A stretch of 64,000 nucleotides of DNA, from NCBI RefSeq assembly GCF_015680705.1, contig NZ_JADNYP010000010.1, positions 62,001-126,000 on the forward strand. The letters run 5' to 3'. The notes below the pieces were generated by a model that saw nothing but the letters and a program-made list of their open reading frames with translations, ran no database searches and was not told the origin of the DNA. The position numbers were made by a program, and so were the translations under genes. This DNA is from Pseudomonas fulva (lineage in GTDB: Bacteria; Pseudomonadota; Gammaproteobacteria; Pseudomonadales; Pseudomonadaceae). Of the stretch, positions 9,234 to 18,490 are shown one piece after another (the stretch's first letter is position 1; each line of letters opens with the position of its first letter).

Positions 9234-11012
9234 TTAGAACTGGGTTTCATCGAGCAGATAAAGGCTCTGGCTCCCGGCCTTTACCGACATTACCAACGAC
9301 TGCAGGCGCGGCAGCAGGCGGGCGTAATAGAAGCGTGCCGTGCCCAGCTTGGCGCCGTGGAAGGCTTCGTCGCCCGTACCGGCCAGGGCGGCGCGTGCCA
9401 TCAATGCCCACATGTAGGCATAAGCCACATAGCCGAAGGCATGCAGATATTCCACCGAAGCCGCGCCGATTTCCTCTGGACGCACCTTGGCTTGCTCCAG
9501 CACCCAGCCGGTGAGATCGTCGAGCTGGTCCAGCGCCCTACCCAGCGGTGTCACGAACTCTTCGAGCCCGCTTTCGGCATCGGCCATGAACGCCCGGACC
9601 TCGTCGCTGAACAGCCGATAGAAAGCGCCACCACTACCGACCACCTTGCGTCCCATCAGGTCCAGGGCCTGGATGCCATTGGTGCCTTCATAGATCTGGG
9701 TGATGCGTACGTCGCGCACCAGCTGCTCCTGACCCCATTCGCGAATGTAGCCATGCCCGCCGAATATCTGCTGGCCATGAATCGTGCACTCCAGGCCCAG
9801 ATCGGTCAGGAAGGCCTTGGCGACCGGTGTCAGCAAGGCGACCAGGTCCTCGCTGCGCCTGCGTGTGGCAGGGTCGGCGCTGAACTTGGCGCTGTCGAGC
9901 TGCAAGGCCACATAGGTGGAAAAGGCGCGCCCGGCCTCGATCAGTGCTTTCATCGTCAACAACATGCGCCGGACGTCGGGATGCACGAGGATCGGGTCGG
10001 CCACCTTGTCGACAGCCTGCGCGCCGCTTGCCGCACGGCCTTGCAGGCGCTCCTTGGCATACGCCACCGCGTTCTGGTAAGAGCGCTCGGCCGAGGCCAG
10101 CCCCTGGATGCCGACACCCAGCCGCTCGTAGTTCATCATGGTGAACATGGCTGCCAGGCCCTTGTTCGGCTCGCCAACCAGGTAGCCCGTGGCGCCGTCG
10201 AAGTTCATCACGCAGGTAGCCGAAGCCTGAATGCCCATCTTGTGTTCGATCGAACCGCATTGCAGCGCATTGCGCGCGCCCAGGCTGCCGTCGTCCTCGA
10301 CCAGGAACTTGGGCACTAGGAACAGCGAGATGCCCTTGGCTCCAGCCGGAGCATCGGGCAGCTTGGCCAGCACCAGGTGGATGATGTTTTCGGTCAGGTC
10401 ATGTTCGCCGCCGGTGATGAAGATCTTCGTCCCGCTGATCCTGTAGCCGCCATCGGCCTGTGGCTCGGCACGGGTGCGGATGATGCCAAGGTCGGTGCCG
10501 GCATGGGGTTCGGTGAGGCACATCGAGCCGGCCCAGGTGCCGTCATACATGCTCGGCAGGTACTTGCGCCTGAGCGCTTCGCTGGCGTGAGCGTTGATCG
10601 ACAGGCAGGCACCTGCCGTCAGCATCGGATAGAGCCCGAACGACAGGCTCGCGGCATTGACCATCTCCTCGACCTGAGCCGAGATCGCCTTGGGCATGCC
10701 CATGCCACCATGTTCCGGGTCGCCACCAACCCCTACCCAGCCACCCTCGGCATACGCCTTGTAGGCGTCAAGGAAACCGGCCGGCGTGCGCACCTCGCCA
10801 TCCTGCCAGTGGCACCCTTGTTCATCGGCGGCGCGGCTCAACGGCGCGATGGTCCTGGCGGCGAGCTTGCCTGCCTCTTCCAGTACCGCCATGGCCATGT
10901 CGGCATCGACCTGCTCGGCCAGCCCAGGCCACTGCGACCACAGGCGCGATACCGCGAAGACTTCATCGAGAACGAAGCGCATGTCGCGCAGGGGAGCTTT
11001 GTAGTCAGCCAT
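9234..11012 (-). CDS. FadE-type acyl-CoA dehydrogenase (592 aa)
   Basis: A flavin acyl-CoA dehydrogenase that introduces the trans-2 double bond in fatty-acid beta-oxidation. The 592-residue form has an N-terminal helical cap (starting [15 protein letters not shown]), the FAD-binding core with MCLTEPHAGTDLG and ITGGEHDL, the signature ITQIYEGTNGIQALDL, and an extra C-terminal helical domain. I took the ATG at 11012 rather than the longer frame from 11084, because the protein then starts exactly like its neighbour. It lies downstream of a close paralogue on the same strand. The pair next to bio genes matches the FadE1/FadE2 arrangement I recall from P. aeruginosa (PA0506-0508). Confidence 0.92.
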   Translation of the reverse strand: MADYKAPLRDMRFVLDEVFAVSRLWSQWPGLAEQVDADMAMAVLEEAGKLAARTIAPLSRAADEQGCHWQDGEVRTPAGFLDAYKAYAEGGWVGVGGDPEHGGMGMPKAISAQVEEMVNAASLSFGLYPMLTAGACLSINAHASEALRRKYLPSMYDGTWAGSMCLTEPHAGTDLGIIRTRAEPQADGGYRISGTKIFITGGEHDLTENIIHLVLAKLPDAPAGAKGISLFLVPKFLVEDDGSLGARNALQCGSIEHKMGIQASATCVMNFDGATGYLVGEPNKGLAAMFTMMNYERLGVGIQGLASAERSYQNAVAYAKERLQGRAASGAQAVDKVADPILVHPDVRRMLLTMKALIEAGRAFSTYVALQLDSAKFSADPATRRRSEDLVALLTPVAKAFLTDLGLECTIHGQQIFGGHGYIREWGQEQLVRDVRITQIYEGTNGIQALDLMGRKVVGSGGAFYRLFSDEVRAFMADAESGLEEFVTPLGRALDQLDDLTGWVLEQAKVRPEEIGAASVEYLHAFGYVAYAYMWALMARAALAGTGDEAFHGAKLGTARFYYARLLPRLQSLVMSVKAGSQSLYLLDETQF

Positions 11013-11060
11013 GACAACCTCGGTCAAATGAGCACGCCAGGTAGGCAAGCGCGCAGGAAG

Positions 11061-11095
11061 GAAAAAAGGCGGCGAGCTTTTCACTCCACCGCCTT
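11061..11095 (-). terminator. Terminator between the two acyl-CoA dehydrogenase genes
   Basis: On the minus strand AAGGCGG (11095-11089) and CCGCCTT (11072-11066) form a 7-bp stem followed by TTTTCC. It lies about 30 bp after the stop of the upstream dehydrogenase gene. Confidence 0.65.
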
Positions 11096-11125
11096 CGCTT
11101 TTAGCTTCTAGGTTTTAGCCTGCCC

Positions 11126-12931
11126 TCAGACGGGCAAGCCGAAATGCTCTTCGTCCATCGCCATCAGGTTGGCTGCGCCGGAAAGAATCGCTGCCACGTG
11201 CGCGCGGGTGCGCGGCAGGATGCGCTGATAGTAGAAGCGCGCAGTGTGCAGCTTGGCGGTGTAGAACGCCTGCTCGCTGGTGCCTTCGGCCAGCTTCTGG
11301 GCCGCCACGCGCGCGATGTCCGCCCAGAAATAGGCCAGGCACGCATAGCCCGAGTACATCAGGTAGTCCACCGAGGCGGCTCCAACCTCCTCGCGATCCT
11401 TCATGGCGGCCATGCCGATCTTCATGGTCAGCTCGCCCCATTCCCTGTTGAGCTGGGCCAGGGGCTCGACGAACTCCTTCAAGGCCTGATTGCCTTCCTG
11501 GGCCTGACAGAATTTGTGGACGATCTTGGTGAAACCCTTGAGCGCTTCGCCCTGGGTCATCAACACCTTGCGACCGAGCAGGTCCAGGGCCTGGATCCCG
11601 GTGGTGCCCTCGTACAGCATGGAGATACGGCTGTCACGCACGTTCTGCTCCATGCCCCATTCGGCGATGAAGCCATGCCCACCATAGACCTGCACGCCAT
11701 GGTTGGCGGCCTCGAAGCCCACTTCGGTCATGAACGCCTTGGCGATCGGGGTCATGAAGGCCAGCAGCGCATCGGCCTTCTTGCGGGCCTCCTCGTCCTG
11801 GCTGTACTTGGCGATATCCACCTGCTTGGCGGTGAAGTAGACCATGGCCCGGTTGCCTTCGGCGAAGGCCTTGATGGTCAGCAGCATGCGGCGCACGTCC
11901 GGGTGGACGATGATCGGGTCGGCTGCCTTCTCCGGCGCCTTGGGGCCGGTGAGCGAACGCATCTGCAGACGCTCGCGGGCATATTTCAAGGCCCCCTGGA
12001 ATGCCACTTCGGCATGGGCCAGGCCCTGCAATGCGGTGCCCAGACGCGCCGTGTTCATGAAGGTGAACATGCAGTTGAGCCCCTTGTTCGCCGGGCCGAT
12101 CAGGTAGCCGGTGGCTGCGTCGAAGTTCATCACGCAGGTGGCGTTGCCGTGGATGCCCATCTTGTGCTCGATCGAGCCGCAGTTCACCGCGTTGCGCTGG
12201 CCGATGTTGCCGGCGGCGTCCGGCAGGAACTTCGGCACGATGAACAGCGAGATGCCCTTGGTTCCGGCAGGTGCGTCGGGCAGACGAGCCAGGACGATAT
12301 GCACGATGTTGTCGGCCATGTCATGCTCGCCGGCGGAGATGAAGATCTTCGTGCCGGAAATCCTGTAAGAACCATCGGCCTGGGGCTCGGCCCGGGTACG
12401 CAGCATGCCCAGGTCGGTACCACAATGAGGCTCGGTCAGGCACATCGTGCCGGTCCACTCGCCGGTGACCAGCTTGCTCAGGTAGGTGTGCTGCTGTTCG
12501 GCGGTGCCATGGGCGGACAAGGTGTTCATGGCGCCATGGGACAGGCCTGGGTACATGCCCCACGACCAGTTCGCCTCGCCGACCATTTCGCTGATCGCCA
12601 GGCCCAGGGACTCGGGCAGGCCCTGCCCGCCATGGTCCATGTCGTGTGCCAGGCTCGGCCAGCCGCCCTCGACGAACTGTTTGTAGGCCTCCTTGAAGCC
12701 ACTGGGCGTGCGTACCCCCTCTTCGCTCCAGGTGCAGCCTTCCAGGTCGCCGACCCGGTTCAGGGGCGCCAGGACCTGCTCACAGAACTTCGCGCCCTCC
12801 TCGAGGATCGCGTCGACCATGTCCGGCGTGGCCTCCTCGCAGCCTGGCAGGCTCTGGTAGTGCGCGTCATAGCCAAGCAACTCGTCACGCACGAAGCGAA
12901 TGTCACGCAAGGGGGCTTTGTAATCAGGCAT
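11126..12931 (-). CDS. FadE-type acyl-CoA dehydrogenase (601 aa)
   Basis: Paralogue of the preceding dehydrogenase, with the same domain plan: N-terminal cap [20 protein letters not shown] core ([24 protein letters not shown]), [20 protein letters not shown] and a C-terminal helical domain. It oxidises acyl-CoA to enoyl-CoA and passes electrons to ETF. ATG at 12931 gives 601 residues and follows GGTTCCTCGCC on the + strand (GAGG on the coding strand). It is first in the pair. A CAAAC-N4-GTTTG box 73 bp upstream suggests fatty-acid-responsive control by PsrA. Chain-length preference cannot be read from sequence. Confidence 0.93.
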   Translation of the reverse strand: MPDYKAPLRDIRFVRDELLGYDAHYQSLPGCEEATPDMVDAILEEGAKFCEQVLAPLNRVGDLEGCTWSEEGVRTPSGFKEAYKQFVEGGWPSLAHDMDHGGQGLPESLGLAISEMVGEANWSWGMYPGLSHGAMNTLSAHGTAEQQHTYLSKLVTGEWTGTMCLTEPHCGTDLGMLRTRAEPQADGSYRISGTKIFISAGEHDMADNIVHIVLARLPDAPAGTKGISLFIVPKFLPDAAGNIGQRNAVNCGSIEHKMGIHGNATCVMNFDAATGYLIGPANKGLNCMFTFMNTARLGTALQGLAHAEVAFQGALKYARERLQMRSLTGPKAPEKAADPIIVHPDVRRMLLTIKAFAEGNRAMVYFTAKQVDIAKYSQDEEARKKADALLAFMTPIAKAFMTEVGFEAANHGVQVYGGHGFIAEWGMEQNVRDSRISMLYEGTTGIQALDLLGRKVLMTQGEALKGFTKIVHKFCQAQEGNQALKEFVEPLAQLNREWGELTMKIGMAAMKDREEVGAASVDYLMYSGYACLAYFWADIARVAAQKLAEGTSEQAFYTAKLHTARFYYQRILPRTRAHVAAILSGAANLMAMDEEHFGLPV

Positions 12932-13002
12932 GGCGAGGAACCTCTGCTGGAGTCCGGATGGGGCGACCAGGATGACGCCGACCAGCATGCGTCGGCCACA
13001 GG

Positions 13003-13018
13003 TCAAACAGTTGTTTGA
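13003..13018. promoter_or_regulatory. PsrA-type operator upstream of the FadE pair
   Basis: TCAAAC, four bases, GTTTGA is a perfect 6-bp dyad. It fits the published PsrA consensus [GC]AAAC-N(2-4)-GTTT[GC] exactly. PsrA is a TetR-family repressor released by long-chain fatty acids and is known to control beta-oxidation genes in pseudomonads. Position 72-87 bp before the dehydrogenase start is suitable for repression. Confidence 0.65.
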
Positions 13019-13081
13019 AACTTACGTTTAGCCCAGGTGCTTGTCAAGGAGGGTCAGGCAGGGCTTTGCTGCCACGAAAAG

Positions 13082-13094
13082 GGCCATTTTGGCC
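13082..13094 (-). terminator. Possible terminator of the bio operon
   Basis: GGCCA/TGGCC forms a 5-bp stem with a 3-base loop, followed on the minus strand by CTTTTC. It lies about 57 bp past the bioD stop. The stem is short. Confidence 0.4.
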
Positions 13095-13103
13095 ACGACC
13101 GGA

Positions 13104-13119
13104 ATGACCGCCCGGTCAT
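13104..13119. promoter_or_regulatory. Perfect 16-bp palindrome between bioD and the FadE genes
   Basis: ATGACCG-CC-CGGTCAT is a perfect dyad with 7-bp arms and a 2-bp centre, the style of a TetR-family operator. It is 173 bp before the dehydrogenase start and 31 bp past bioD. The regulator is unknown. Confidence 0.4.
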
Positions 13120-13150
13120 GGCCTGGACGCGTCGTCGCGCAGGCCATGTG

Positions 13151-13831
13151 CTAGTCCAGAAGGTCCAGTTGCAGGTAATGAGCCACGCTTTGCGCGTCGG
13201 CCATCTTCAACCTCGGCACGCGCCCCAGGCAAGGCGCTGGCAGGCGCTCGGCCAGGCTGGCCAGGTTCTGCTCGAGACGCGAGGTGCGCGGCTCGACGAT
13301 GTTGGCGACCCAGCCGGCCAGCTGCAGGCCATCGCGACCGATGGCCTCGGCACTGAGCAACGCATGGTTGATGCAGCCCAGACGCACGCCGACCACCAGG
13401 ATCACTGGCAGCTTCAAGGCAATGGCCAGGTCCGACAGGTTGGCATGCTCGGACAGTGGCACACGCCAGCCACCGGCGCCTTCCACCAGGGTGAAGTCCG
13501 CTTGATGGGCAAGGACCTGGCGCATCGACGCCAGCAGCGACTGCACCGAAAGCGCCACCCCGGCTTCGCGGGCCGCCAGGTGGGGGGCGATCGCAGGCTC
13601 GAAGGCGAATGGATTGACCTGATCGTAGGGTAGCTTGATGCTGCTCTGCTCGATCAAGGCCAGCGCATCCGGATTGCGCAGTCCCTTGCTGGTCACCAGG
13701 CAGCCGGAGGCCACCGGCTTGGCGCCGAGCGTGGCCTGGCCCATCGACCGCGCGGCATGCAGCAGTCCGGCGGCAATGGTGGTCTTGCCGACGTCGGTAT
13801 CGGTCCCGGCAATGAAATAGGCCCGGCTCAT
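13151..13831 (-). CDS. bioD: Dethiobiotin synthetase BioD
   Basis: BioD closes the ureido ring of biotin from diaminopelargonic acid, CO2 and ATP. The 226-residue protein has the P-loop GTDTDVGKTT at residues 9-18 and the conserved KPVASG (substrate lysine) and EGAGGWRVPL blocks. Start at 13831 (MSRAYFIAG) lies one base past the bioC stop, so it is the last, coupled gene of bioBFHCD. A longer frame upstream only reads through bioC. Confidence 0.96.
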   Translation of the reverse strand: MSRAYFIAGTDTDVGKTTIAAGLLHAARSMGQATLGAKPVASGCLVTSKGLRNPDALALIEQSSIKLPYDQVNPFAFEPAIAPHLAAREAGVALSVQSLLASMRQVLAHQADFTLVEGAGGWRVPLSEHANLSDLAIALKLPVILVVGVRLGCINHALLSAEAIGRDGLQLAGWVANIVEPRTSRLEQNLASLAERLPAPCLGRVPRLKMADAQSVAHYLQLDLLD

Positions 13832-13832
13832 C

Positions 13833-14657
13833 TCATGCGTCTCCTGCTCGTGGCTTGCGCAACACACCATAGACCACCTGGTAGGTCGCTGGCAGGCCGG
13901 CAGGCTGGCGCCAGCCCTCGTAGGCCTGAAGCAGGCCCTGCATGCGAGCCCTGCCGGTCAGTCCGCCGGGCCGTCCCGGGTTGAGGTTGTGCGCGCCAAG
14001 CGCCTTGAGTTCATGGGTCAGGCTGCGTACATCCGGGTAATGCAACACCTGCGCCTGGCGATGCAGACCAAGGAGCTGCAGGCCGCTGGCATGGCAATGC
14101 TGCTGATACGCCTCGAACTGCCGGAAGCGATTGACATGCACCATGCCATCGACCTGCTGCCAGCTGGCCCGCAGCTCCTCGAGCGTACCGACGCACAGGC
14201 TGCTCAATGCCAGCACGCCGCCCGGGCGCAGGACCCGACGTACCTGCGCCAGGACCTGGTCGAGGCGGCTGCACCATTGCACCGCCAGACTGGAAAACAC
14301 CAGGTCCACGCTGTCATCGGCAAGGGGCAGGCGTTCGGCATCCCCGACCACGTGAAACGAAGCGCCACCCTCGCGCCGGGCGTGCTGGAGCATGCCCTCG
14401 GCGATATCCAGGGCGATCCCCTGGGAGCCGCCGAAACGTTCGCTCAAGCGGCGGCTGAAGTGACCGGTGCCGCTGCCCAGGTCAAGCCAGCGCGAAACCG
14501 CCAGGTCGGCTGGCAATTGCCCGAGCAGGTGCTCGCCGACTGCCCGCTGCAAGGCAGCGACGCTGTCATAGGTGGTCGCGGCCCGGGAAAACGAAGCCGC
14601 CACCTGGCGCTTGTCCGGCAGGCCGGTGGCCTGGTTCGGCCAGGAAAGATCAGTCAT
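13833..14657 (-). CDS. bioC: Malonyl-ACP O-methyltransferase BioC
   Basis: BioC methylates malonyl-ACP so that fatty-acid synthase can build the pimeloyl chain of biotin. Visible features are the family start [20 protein letters not shown] motif I ([15 protein letters not shown]) and the later FSSLAVQWC and [12 protein letters not shown] segments. The length is 274 residues from ATG 14657. An ATG at 14669 would add four residues but has no better ribosome site. The gene overlaps the end of bioH and abuts bioD. Confidence 0.95.
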   Translation of the reverse strand: MTDLSWPNQATGLPDKRQVAASFSRAATTYDSVAALQRAVGEHLLGQLPADLAVSRWLDLGSGTGHFSRRLSERFGGSQGIALDIAEGMLQHARREGGASFHVVGDAERLPLADDSVDLVFSSLAVQWCSRLDQVLAQVRRVLRPGGVLALSSLCVGTLEELRASWQQVDGMVHVNRFRQFEAYQQHCHASGLQLLGLHRQAQVLHYPDVRSLTHELKALGAHNLNPGRPGGLTGRARMQGLLQAYEGWRQPAGLPATYQVVYGVLRKPRAGDA

Positions 14658-15381
14658 CGCCACTCTCATGCAGGAAATTCTTGATGCTCACGGCCAGATC
14701 CTGTGGATATTCCACCAGGAAGGCATGGCTGCAGTCTTCCACCAGGCCCACCTCGACATCCGGCAGCATGTCGCTCAGGGCTTGGGCCGCCTCGGCGGGC
14801 ACCAGGCCATCGCCCCCCGCGAACAGGTGCAGCTGGGGGCCGTCATAGGCCTGCAGCGCGGCGCGGGTATCCAGTTGCTTGAGCACCTCCAGGCCATTGG
14901 CCAGGTACAGCGGGTCGGTATCCGGAACACCGATGCTCAACTGGCGCAGCACGCCGCGCGGCTCGCGCGCGCCTTCGCTGCATAGCGTGCGAAAGCGCCT
15001 GAGGGTGACCTGGGTATGGCTGCGGCAGCCATCGAGGAAGGTTGCGAAGGTGTCGGCCGCCATGCCCTGGGGCCAGTCCGGACGGCTGACGAAACTCGGG
15101 TTGCTGGCCAGGGTGAGCAGGCCGCAGCAGTGGTCGCCACGCCTGGCCGCCAACTGGCTGGCCAGCATCCCGCCCAGCGACCAGCCTCCCAGCCAGGCAT
15201 CGGTCGGCAGCTTGCGGTCCAGATGATCGACCCAGGCTCGCCAGTCGGCCTCGGCCAGTTCGGGAAGCGCCGCCAGCTCCACCTGCAGGCGCGGGTCCTG
15301 GGCACGCAGGCTGGCAGCCAGAGGTTCCAGCGAGGCGGTACCCAGCCCCCAGCCAGGCAGAAGGATCAGTCGATTGCGCAT
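14650..15381 (-). CDS. bioH: Pimeloyl-ACP methyl ester carboxylesterase BioH
   Basis: BioH removes the methyl group from pimeloyl-ACP methyl ester, ending the disguised fatty-acid phase of biotin synthesis. It is an alpha/beta hydrolase with nucleophile S68 in GGWSLGG and the catalytic histidine in [11 protein letters not shown] near the C-terminus. I chose the ATG at 15381 ([12 protein letters not shown], 243 residues) because GGAGCC lies seven bases upstream. The ORF is open 13 codons further. It sits 13 bp after bioF and overlaps bioC. Confidence 0.95.
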   Translation of the reverse strand: MRNRLILLPGWGLGTASLEPLAASLRAQDPRLQVELAALPELAEADWRAWVDHLDRKLPTDAWLGGWSLGGMLASQLAARRGDHCCGLLTLASNPSFVSRPDWPQGMAADTFATFLDGCRSHTQVTLRRFRTLCSEGAREPRGVLRQLSIGVPDTDPLYLANGLEVLKQLDTRAALQAYDGPQLHLFAGGDGLVPAEAAQALSDMLPDVEVGLVEDCSHAFLVEYPQDLAVSIKNFLHESGDD

Positions 15382-15394
15382 TGGCAGGCTCCGG

Positions 15395-16546
15395 CTATGC
15401 ATGACATTCGTCCAATGCATTCAACAATAGCCGGACCTGCGCCGCGCTGTGCGCCGCGCTGAGCGTCACGCGCAAGCGCGCACTGCCCATGGCCACGGTC
15501 GGCGGACGGATGGCGGTGACCAGCAGGCCACGCTCGCGCAGGCGCTGCGACAGATGCAAGGCCCGCGCGCTGTCGCCGATCAGGATCGGCTGGATGGCCG
15601 TCGGGCTGTCCATCAGGCGCAGGCCAATGCGCTGGGCGCCTTCGCGAAACTGCGTGATCAGCGCCGCCAGATGCTCGCGGCGCCAGTGCTCGCGACGCAG
15701 CAGTTCGAGGCTCTTGAGCGTGGCGCAGGCGAGCGCCGGGGGCTGACCGGTGGTGTAGATGTAGGGGCGGGCGAACTGGATCAAGGCCTCGATCAACTCC
15801 TCGCTGCCGGCGACGAAGGCGCCCGCCGTGCCGCAAGCCTTGCCGAGCGTACCGATCAATACCGGGACTTCATCCAGGCCCAGGCCAAAGTGCTCGACGA
15901 TACCGCCGCCCTGGATGCCCAGGGTACCGAAACCGTGAGCATCGTCGACCACCAGCCAGGCGGCGTGCCGCCGGGCCACCTGGCTCAGCGCCGGCAGGTC
16001 GGCCAGGTCGCCATCCATGCTGAACACGCCATCGGTCACCACCAGGGTGTCGCCATTGGCCTTGGCCAGGCGCGTGGCCAGACTATGCGCATCGTTGTGC
16101 AGGTAGCGGCTGAAACGCGCCCCGCTGAGCAGCCCGCCATCGAGCAGCGAGGCATGGTTGAGCCGGTCCTGCAGCACCGTGTCGCCTTTGCCGGCCAGTG
16201 CGGTGATGACCCCGAGGTTGGCCATGTAGCCGGTGGAGAACAACAGTGCCCTGGGACGCCCCGTCAGTTCCGCCAGCGCCTGCTCCACGGCATGATGCGG
16301 TGTGCTGTGGCCGACGACCAGGTGCGAGGCCCCGGCGCCAACGCCCCAGGTCTGTGCTGCGTCGCGCCAGGCGGCGATCACCTCGGGATGATTGGCCAGG
16401 CCCAGGTAGTCGTTGCTGCAGAACGCCAGCAACGGCTGGCCGTCGACCACGACGTGTGGCCCCTGTGGGCTTTGCAGCAACGGCCGCTGCCGGTAGAGGC
16501 CTTCCGCGCGCCGCTGCGCCAGCCGCGAGGTCAGGTCGAAGGCCAT
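15395..16546 (-). CDS. bioF: 8-amino-7-oxononanoate synthase BioF
   Basis: BioF condenses pimeloyl-ACP (or -CoA) with L-alanine. It is a PLP alpha-oxoamine synthase of 383 residues, with [13 protein letters not shown] near the start, the [13 protein letters not shown] cofactor aspartate region (198-210) and the Schiff-base lysine K236 in [13 protein letters not shown]. It follows bioB by 2 bp in the bioBFHCD operon. Confidence 0.96.
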   Translation of the reverse strand: MAFDLTSRLAQRRAEGLYRQRPLLQSPQGPHVVVDGQPLLAFCSNDYLGLANHPEVIAAWRDAAQTWGVGAGASHLVVGHSTPHHAVEQALAELTGRPRALLFSTGYMANLGVITALAGKGDTVLQDRLNHASLLDGGLLSGARFSRYLHNDAHSLATRLAKANGDTLVVTDGVFSMDGDLADLPALSQVARRHAAWLVVDDAHGFGTLGIQGGGIVEHFGLGLDEVPVLIGTLGKACGTAGAFVAGSEELIEALIQFARPYIYTTGQPPALACATLKSLELLRREHWRREHLAALITQFREGAQRIGLRLMDSPTAIQPILIGDSARALHLSQRLRERGLLVTAIRPPTVAMGSARLRVTLSAAHSAAQVRLLLNALDECHA

Positions 16547-16548
16547 GC

Positions 16549-17607
16549 TCAGGCCGACGCTGCGTCGTGGAACAGCTCGCTGTTGCGCTGCTCGACCAGT
16601 GCCTGTTCGATCGCCGCCTGGTGCACCTCGTCGGCATGCTCCTCACGGGCCTCAGGCTGGATGCCGAGCCGGGCGAACAGCTGCATGTCCTTGTCGGCCT
16701 GCGGGTTGCCAGTGGTCAACAGCTTCTCGCCATAGAAGATCGAATTGGCGCCCGCCAGGAAGGCCAGCGCCTGCATCTGCTCGTTCATCTGCTCGCGGCC
16801 GGCCGACAGCCGCACATGGGACTTGGGCATGAGGATGCGTGCCACGGCCAGCATGCGGATGAAGTCGAACGGATCGACATCGTCCTCGTCGGCCAGCGGC
16901 GTACCGGCGACCTTGACCAGCATGTTGATCGGCACCGACTCGGGGTGCTCGGGCAGGTTGGCCAGCTGGATCAGCAGGCCCGCTCGGTCGTCGAGCGACT
17001 CGCCCATGCCGAGGATGCCGCCCGAACAGATCTTCATCCCGGCATCGCGCACGTAGGCCAGCGTCTGTAGGCGTTCGGCGTAGGTGCGCGTGGTGATGAT
17101 GCTGCCGTAGAACTCCGGCGAGGTATCGAGGTTGTGGTTGTAGTAGTCCAGCCCGGCCTCGGCCAGCGCCTGGGTCTGCTCGCGGTCCAGGCGGCCAAGG
17201 GTCATGCAGGTCTCCAGGCCCATGGCCTTGACCCCCTGAACCATCTGCAGCACATAGGGCATGTCCTTGGCCGATGGGTGCTTCCAGGCCGCGCCCATGC
17301 AGAAGCGGGTCGAACCGATGGCCTTGGCCCGCGCAGCTTCCTCGAGCACCTTCTGCACTTCCATCAGCTTCTGTTTTTCCAGCCCGGTGTTGTAGTGGCC
17401 CGATTGCGGACAGTACTTGCAGTCTTCCGGGCAGGCGCCGGTCTTGATCGACAGCAGGGTCGAGACCTGCACGCGGTTGGCATCGAAATGCGCGCGGTGC
17501 ACGCTCTGGGCCTGGAACAGCAGGTCGTTGAACGGTTGCAGGAACAGTGCCTTGACCTCGGCCAAGGTCCAGTCGTGACGTGTTGTTGCAGTTGCGCTGG
17601 CGCTCAT
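16549..17607 (-). CDS. bioB: Biotin synthase BioB (radical SAM)
   Basis: BioB inserts sulfur into dethiobiotin. The 352-residue protein has the radical-SAM cluster motif C59-xxx-C63-xx-C66 ([19 protein letters not shown]) and the conserved [12 protein letters not shown] segment. ATG 17607 has AAGGA seven bases upstream; the longer frame to 17667 runs back into the promoter region. It is first in the bio operon and is probably controlled by BirA through the operator at 17702-17734. Confidence 0.97.
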   Translation of the reverse strand: MSASATATTRHDWTLAEVKALFLQPFNDLLFQAQSVHRAHFDANRVQVSTLLSIKTGACPEDCKYCPQSGHYNTGLEKQKLMEVQKVLEEAARAKAIGSTRFCMGAAWKHPSAKDMPYVLQMVQGVKAMGLETCMTLGRLDREQTQALAEAGLDYYNHNLDTSPEFYGSIITTRTYAERLQTLAYVRDAGMKICSGGILGMGESLDDRAGLLIQLANLPEHPESVPINMLVKVAGTPLADEDDVDPFDFIRMLAVARILMPKSHVRLSAGREQMNEQMQALAFLAGANSIFYGEKLLTTGNPQADKDMQLFARLGIQPEAREEHADEVHQAAIEQALVEQRNSELFHDAASA

Positions 17608-17696
17608 CGGCGTTTCCTTGTTTAGGCTTTGACAGGCGCCGGGACAGCAAGCCCACCAGCGCATCACGGGATGATCGGCATATTTACGGAAGCCTC

Positions 17697-18434
17697 ATGA
17701 ACTGTCAACTCGCTATGAAAAACCTGGTTTACAAGTGTGCAAATATCAACCAAAGCTGTCTGTTATGCGACCGTGATGCGCAGCAGCCTCTGCCGCTGTG
17801 CATGGATTGCGAGGCCGAGTTGCCCTGGCTGGACGCCCGCTGCCGGATCTGTGCCCTGCCGCTGCCCCTCGATGGCCTGGCCTGCGCAACCTGCCACCGG
17901 CGTCGGCCGGCCTATCAGCGGGTCGAAGCGCTTTGGCACTATGGATTCCCGGTCGATACCTTGATCACCCGCTTCAAGCACAATGCGCAATGGCCCGTCG
18001 GTCACCTGCTCGCCGCCCAGCTTGGCCAGGCGCTGTCGTATCGGTTCACCCAAGGCTTGCCGCGACCTGACCTGCTGTTGCCTGTCCCGCTTGCCCGGCG
18101 TCGGCTGCGCCTGCGCGGCTTCAACCAGGCAGCCATGCTGGCCCGCTGGCTGTCACGCCAGCTGTCGATCCGCTGCGAAGACGGCTTGCTGCAGCGTACC
18201 CGCAATACGCCAGCACAACAGTCGCTCAGTGCTGCCAGCCGGCGGCGCAATCTGCGCCACGCTTTCGGCCTGCGCCAGGCTGCCGTCGTGCAAGGCCTGC
18301 ACCTGGCGCTGGTCGATGACGTGCTGACCACCGGCGCCACGGCCCAGGCGCTGGCTGCCCTGCTGCGCCAGGCCGGTGCGCGCCGGGTGGATGTGTATTG
18401 CCTGGCCCGCACGGCCAAGCCCGGCCAGTGTTGA
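17697..18434 (+). CDS. ComF-family phosphoribosyltransferase-like protein
   Basis: A 245-residue ComF/GntX-type protein. An N-terminal zinc finger has cysteines in CLLCDRD, CMDCEAELPW, CRICALPL and CATCHRRRP. A PRTase domain follows, with the PRPP loop LVDDVLTTGATAQAL near 205-219. The family is linked to DNA uptake in competent bacteria and to utilisation of external DNA; here the role is inferred. ATG 17697 follows CGGAAG. Codons 2-13 overlap the presumed BirA operator, so the gene may share biotin control with divergent bioB. ATG 17715 is an alternative start. Confidence 0.88.
   Translation: MNCQLAMKNLVYKCANINQSCLLCDRDAQQPLPLCMDCEAELPWLDARCRICALPLPLDGLACATCHRRRPAYQRVEALWHYGFPVDTLITRFKHNAQWPVGHLLAAQLGQALSYRFTQGLPRPDLLLPVPLARRRLRLRGFNQAAMLARWLSRQLSIRCEDGLLQRTRNTPAQQSLSAASRRRNLRHAFGLRQAAVVQGLHLALVDDVLTTGATAQALAALLRQAGARRVDVYCLARTAKPGQC
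17702..17734. promoter_or_regulatory. BirA (biotin repressor) operator
   Basis: The right half GGTTTACAA (17726-17734) is identical to the Gram-negative BirA half-site. The left half CTGTCAACT (17702-17710) matches TTGTAAACC at 6 of 9 positions. The spacer is 15 bp, within the known 14-16 bp range. It lies 95-127 bp before bioB and inside the first codons of comF. Confidence 0.8.
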
Positions 18435-18490
18435 CTTGGCCAGGCAACTGGCGTCACTTTCGCAGCTTCGTTCGTAGCGCAGCCCTCGCC

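Noticed and set aside
11144..13018. 624-codon + strand frame opposite the FadE gene
   Set aside because: No recognisable motif; the minus-strand FadE protein accounts for the region.
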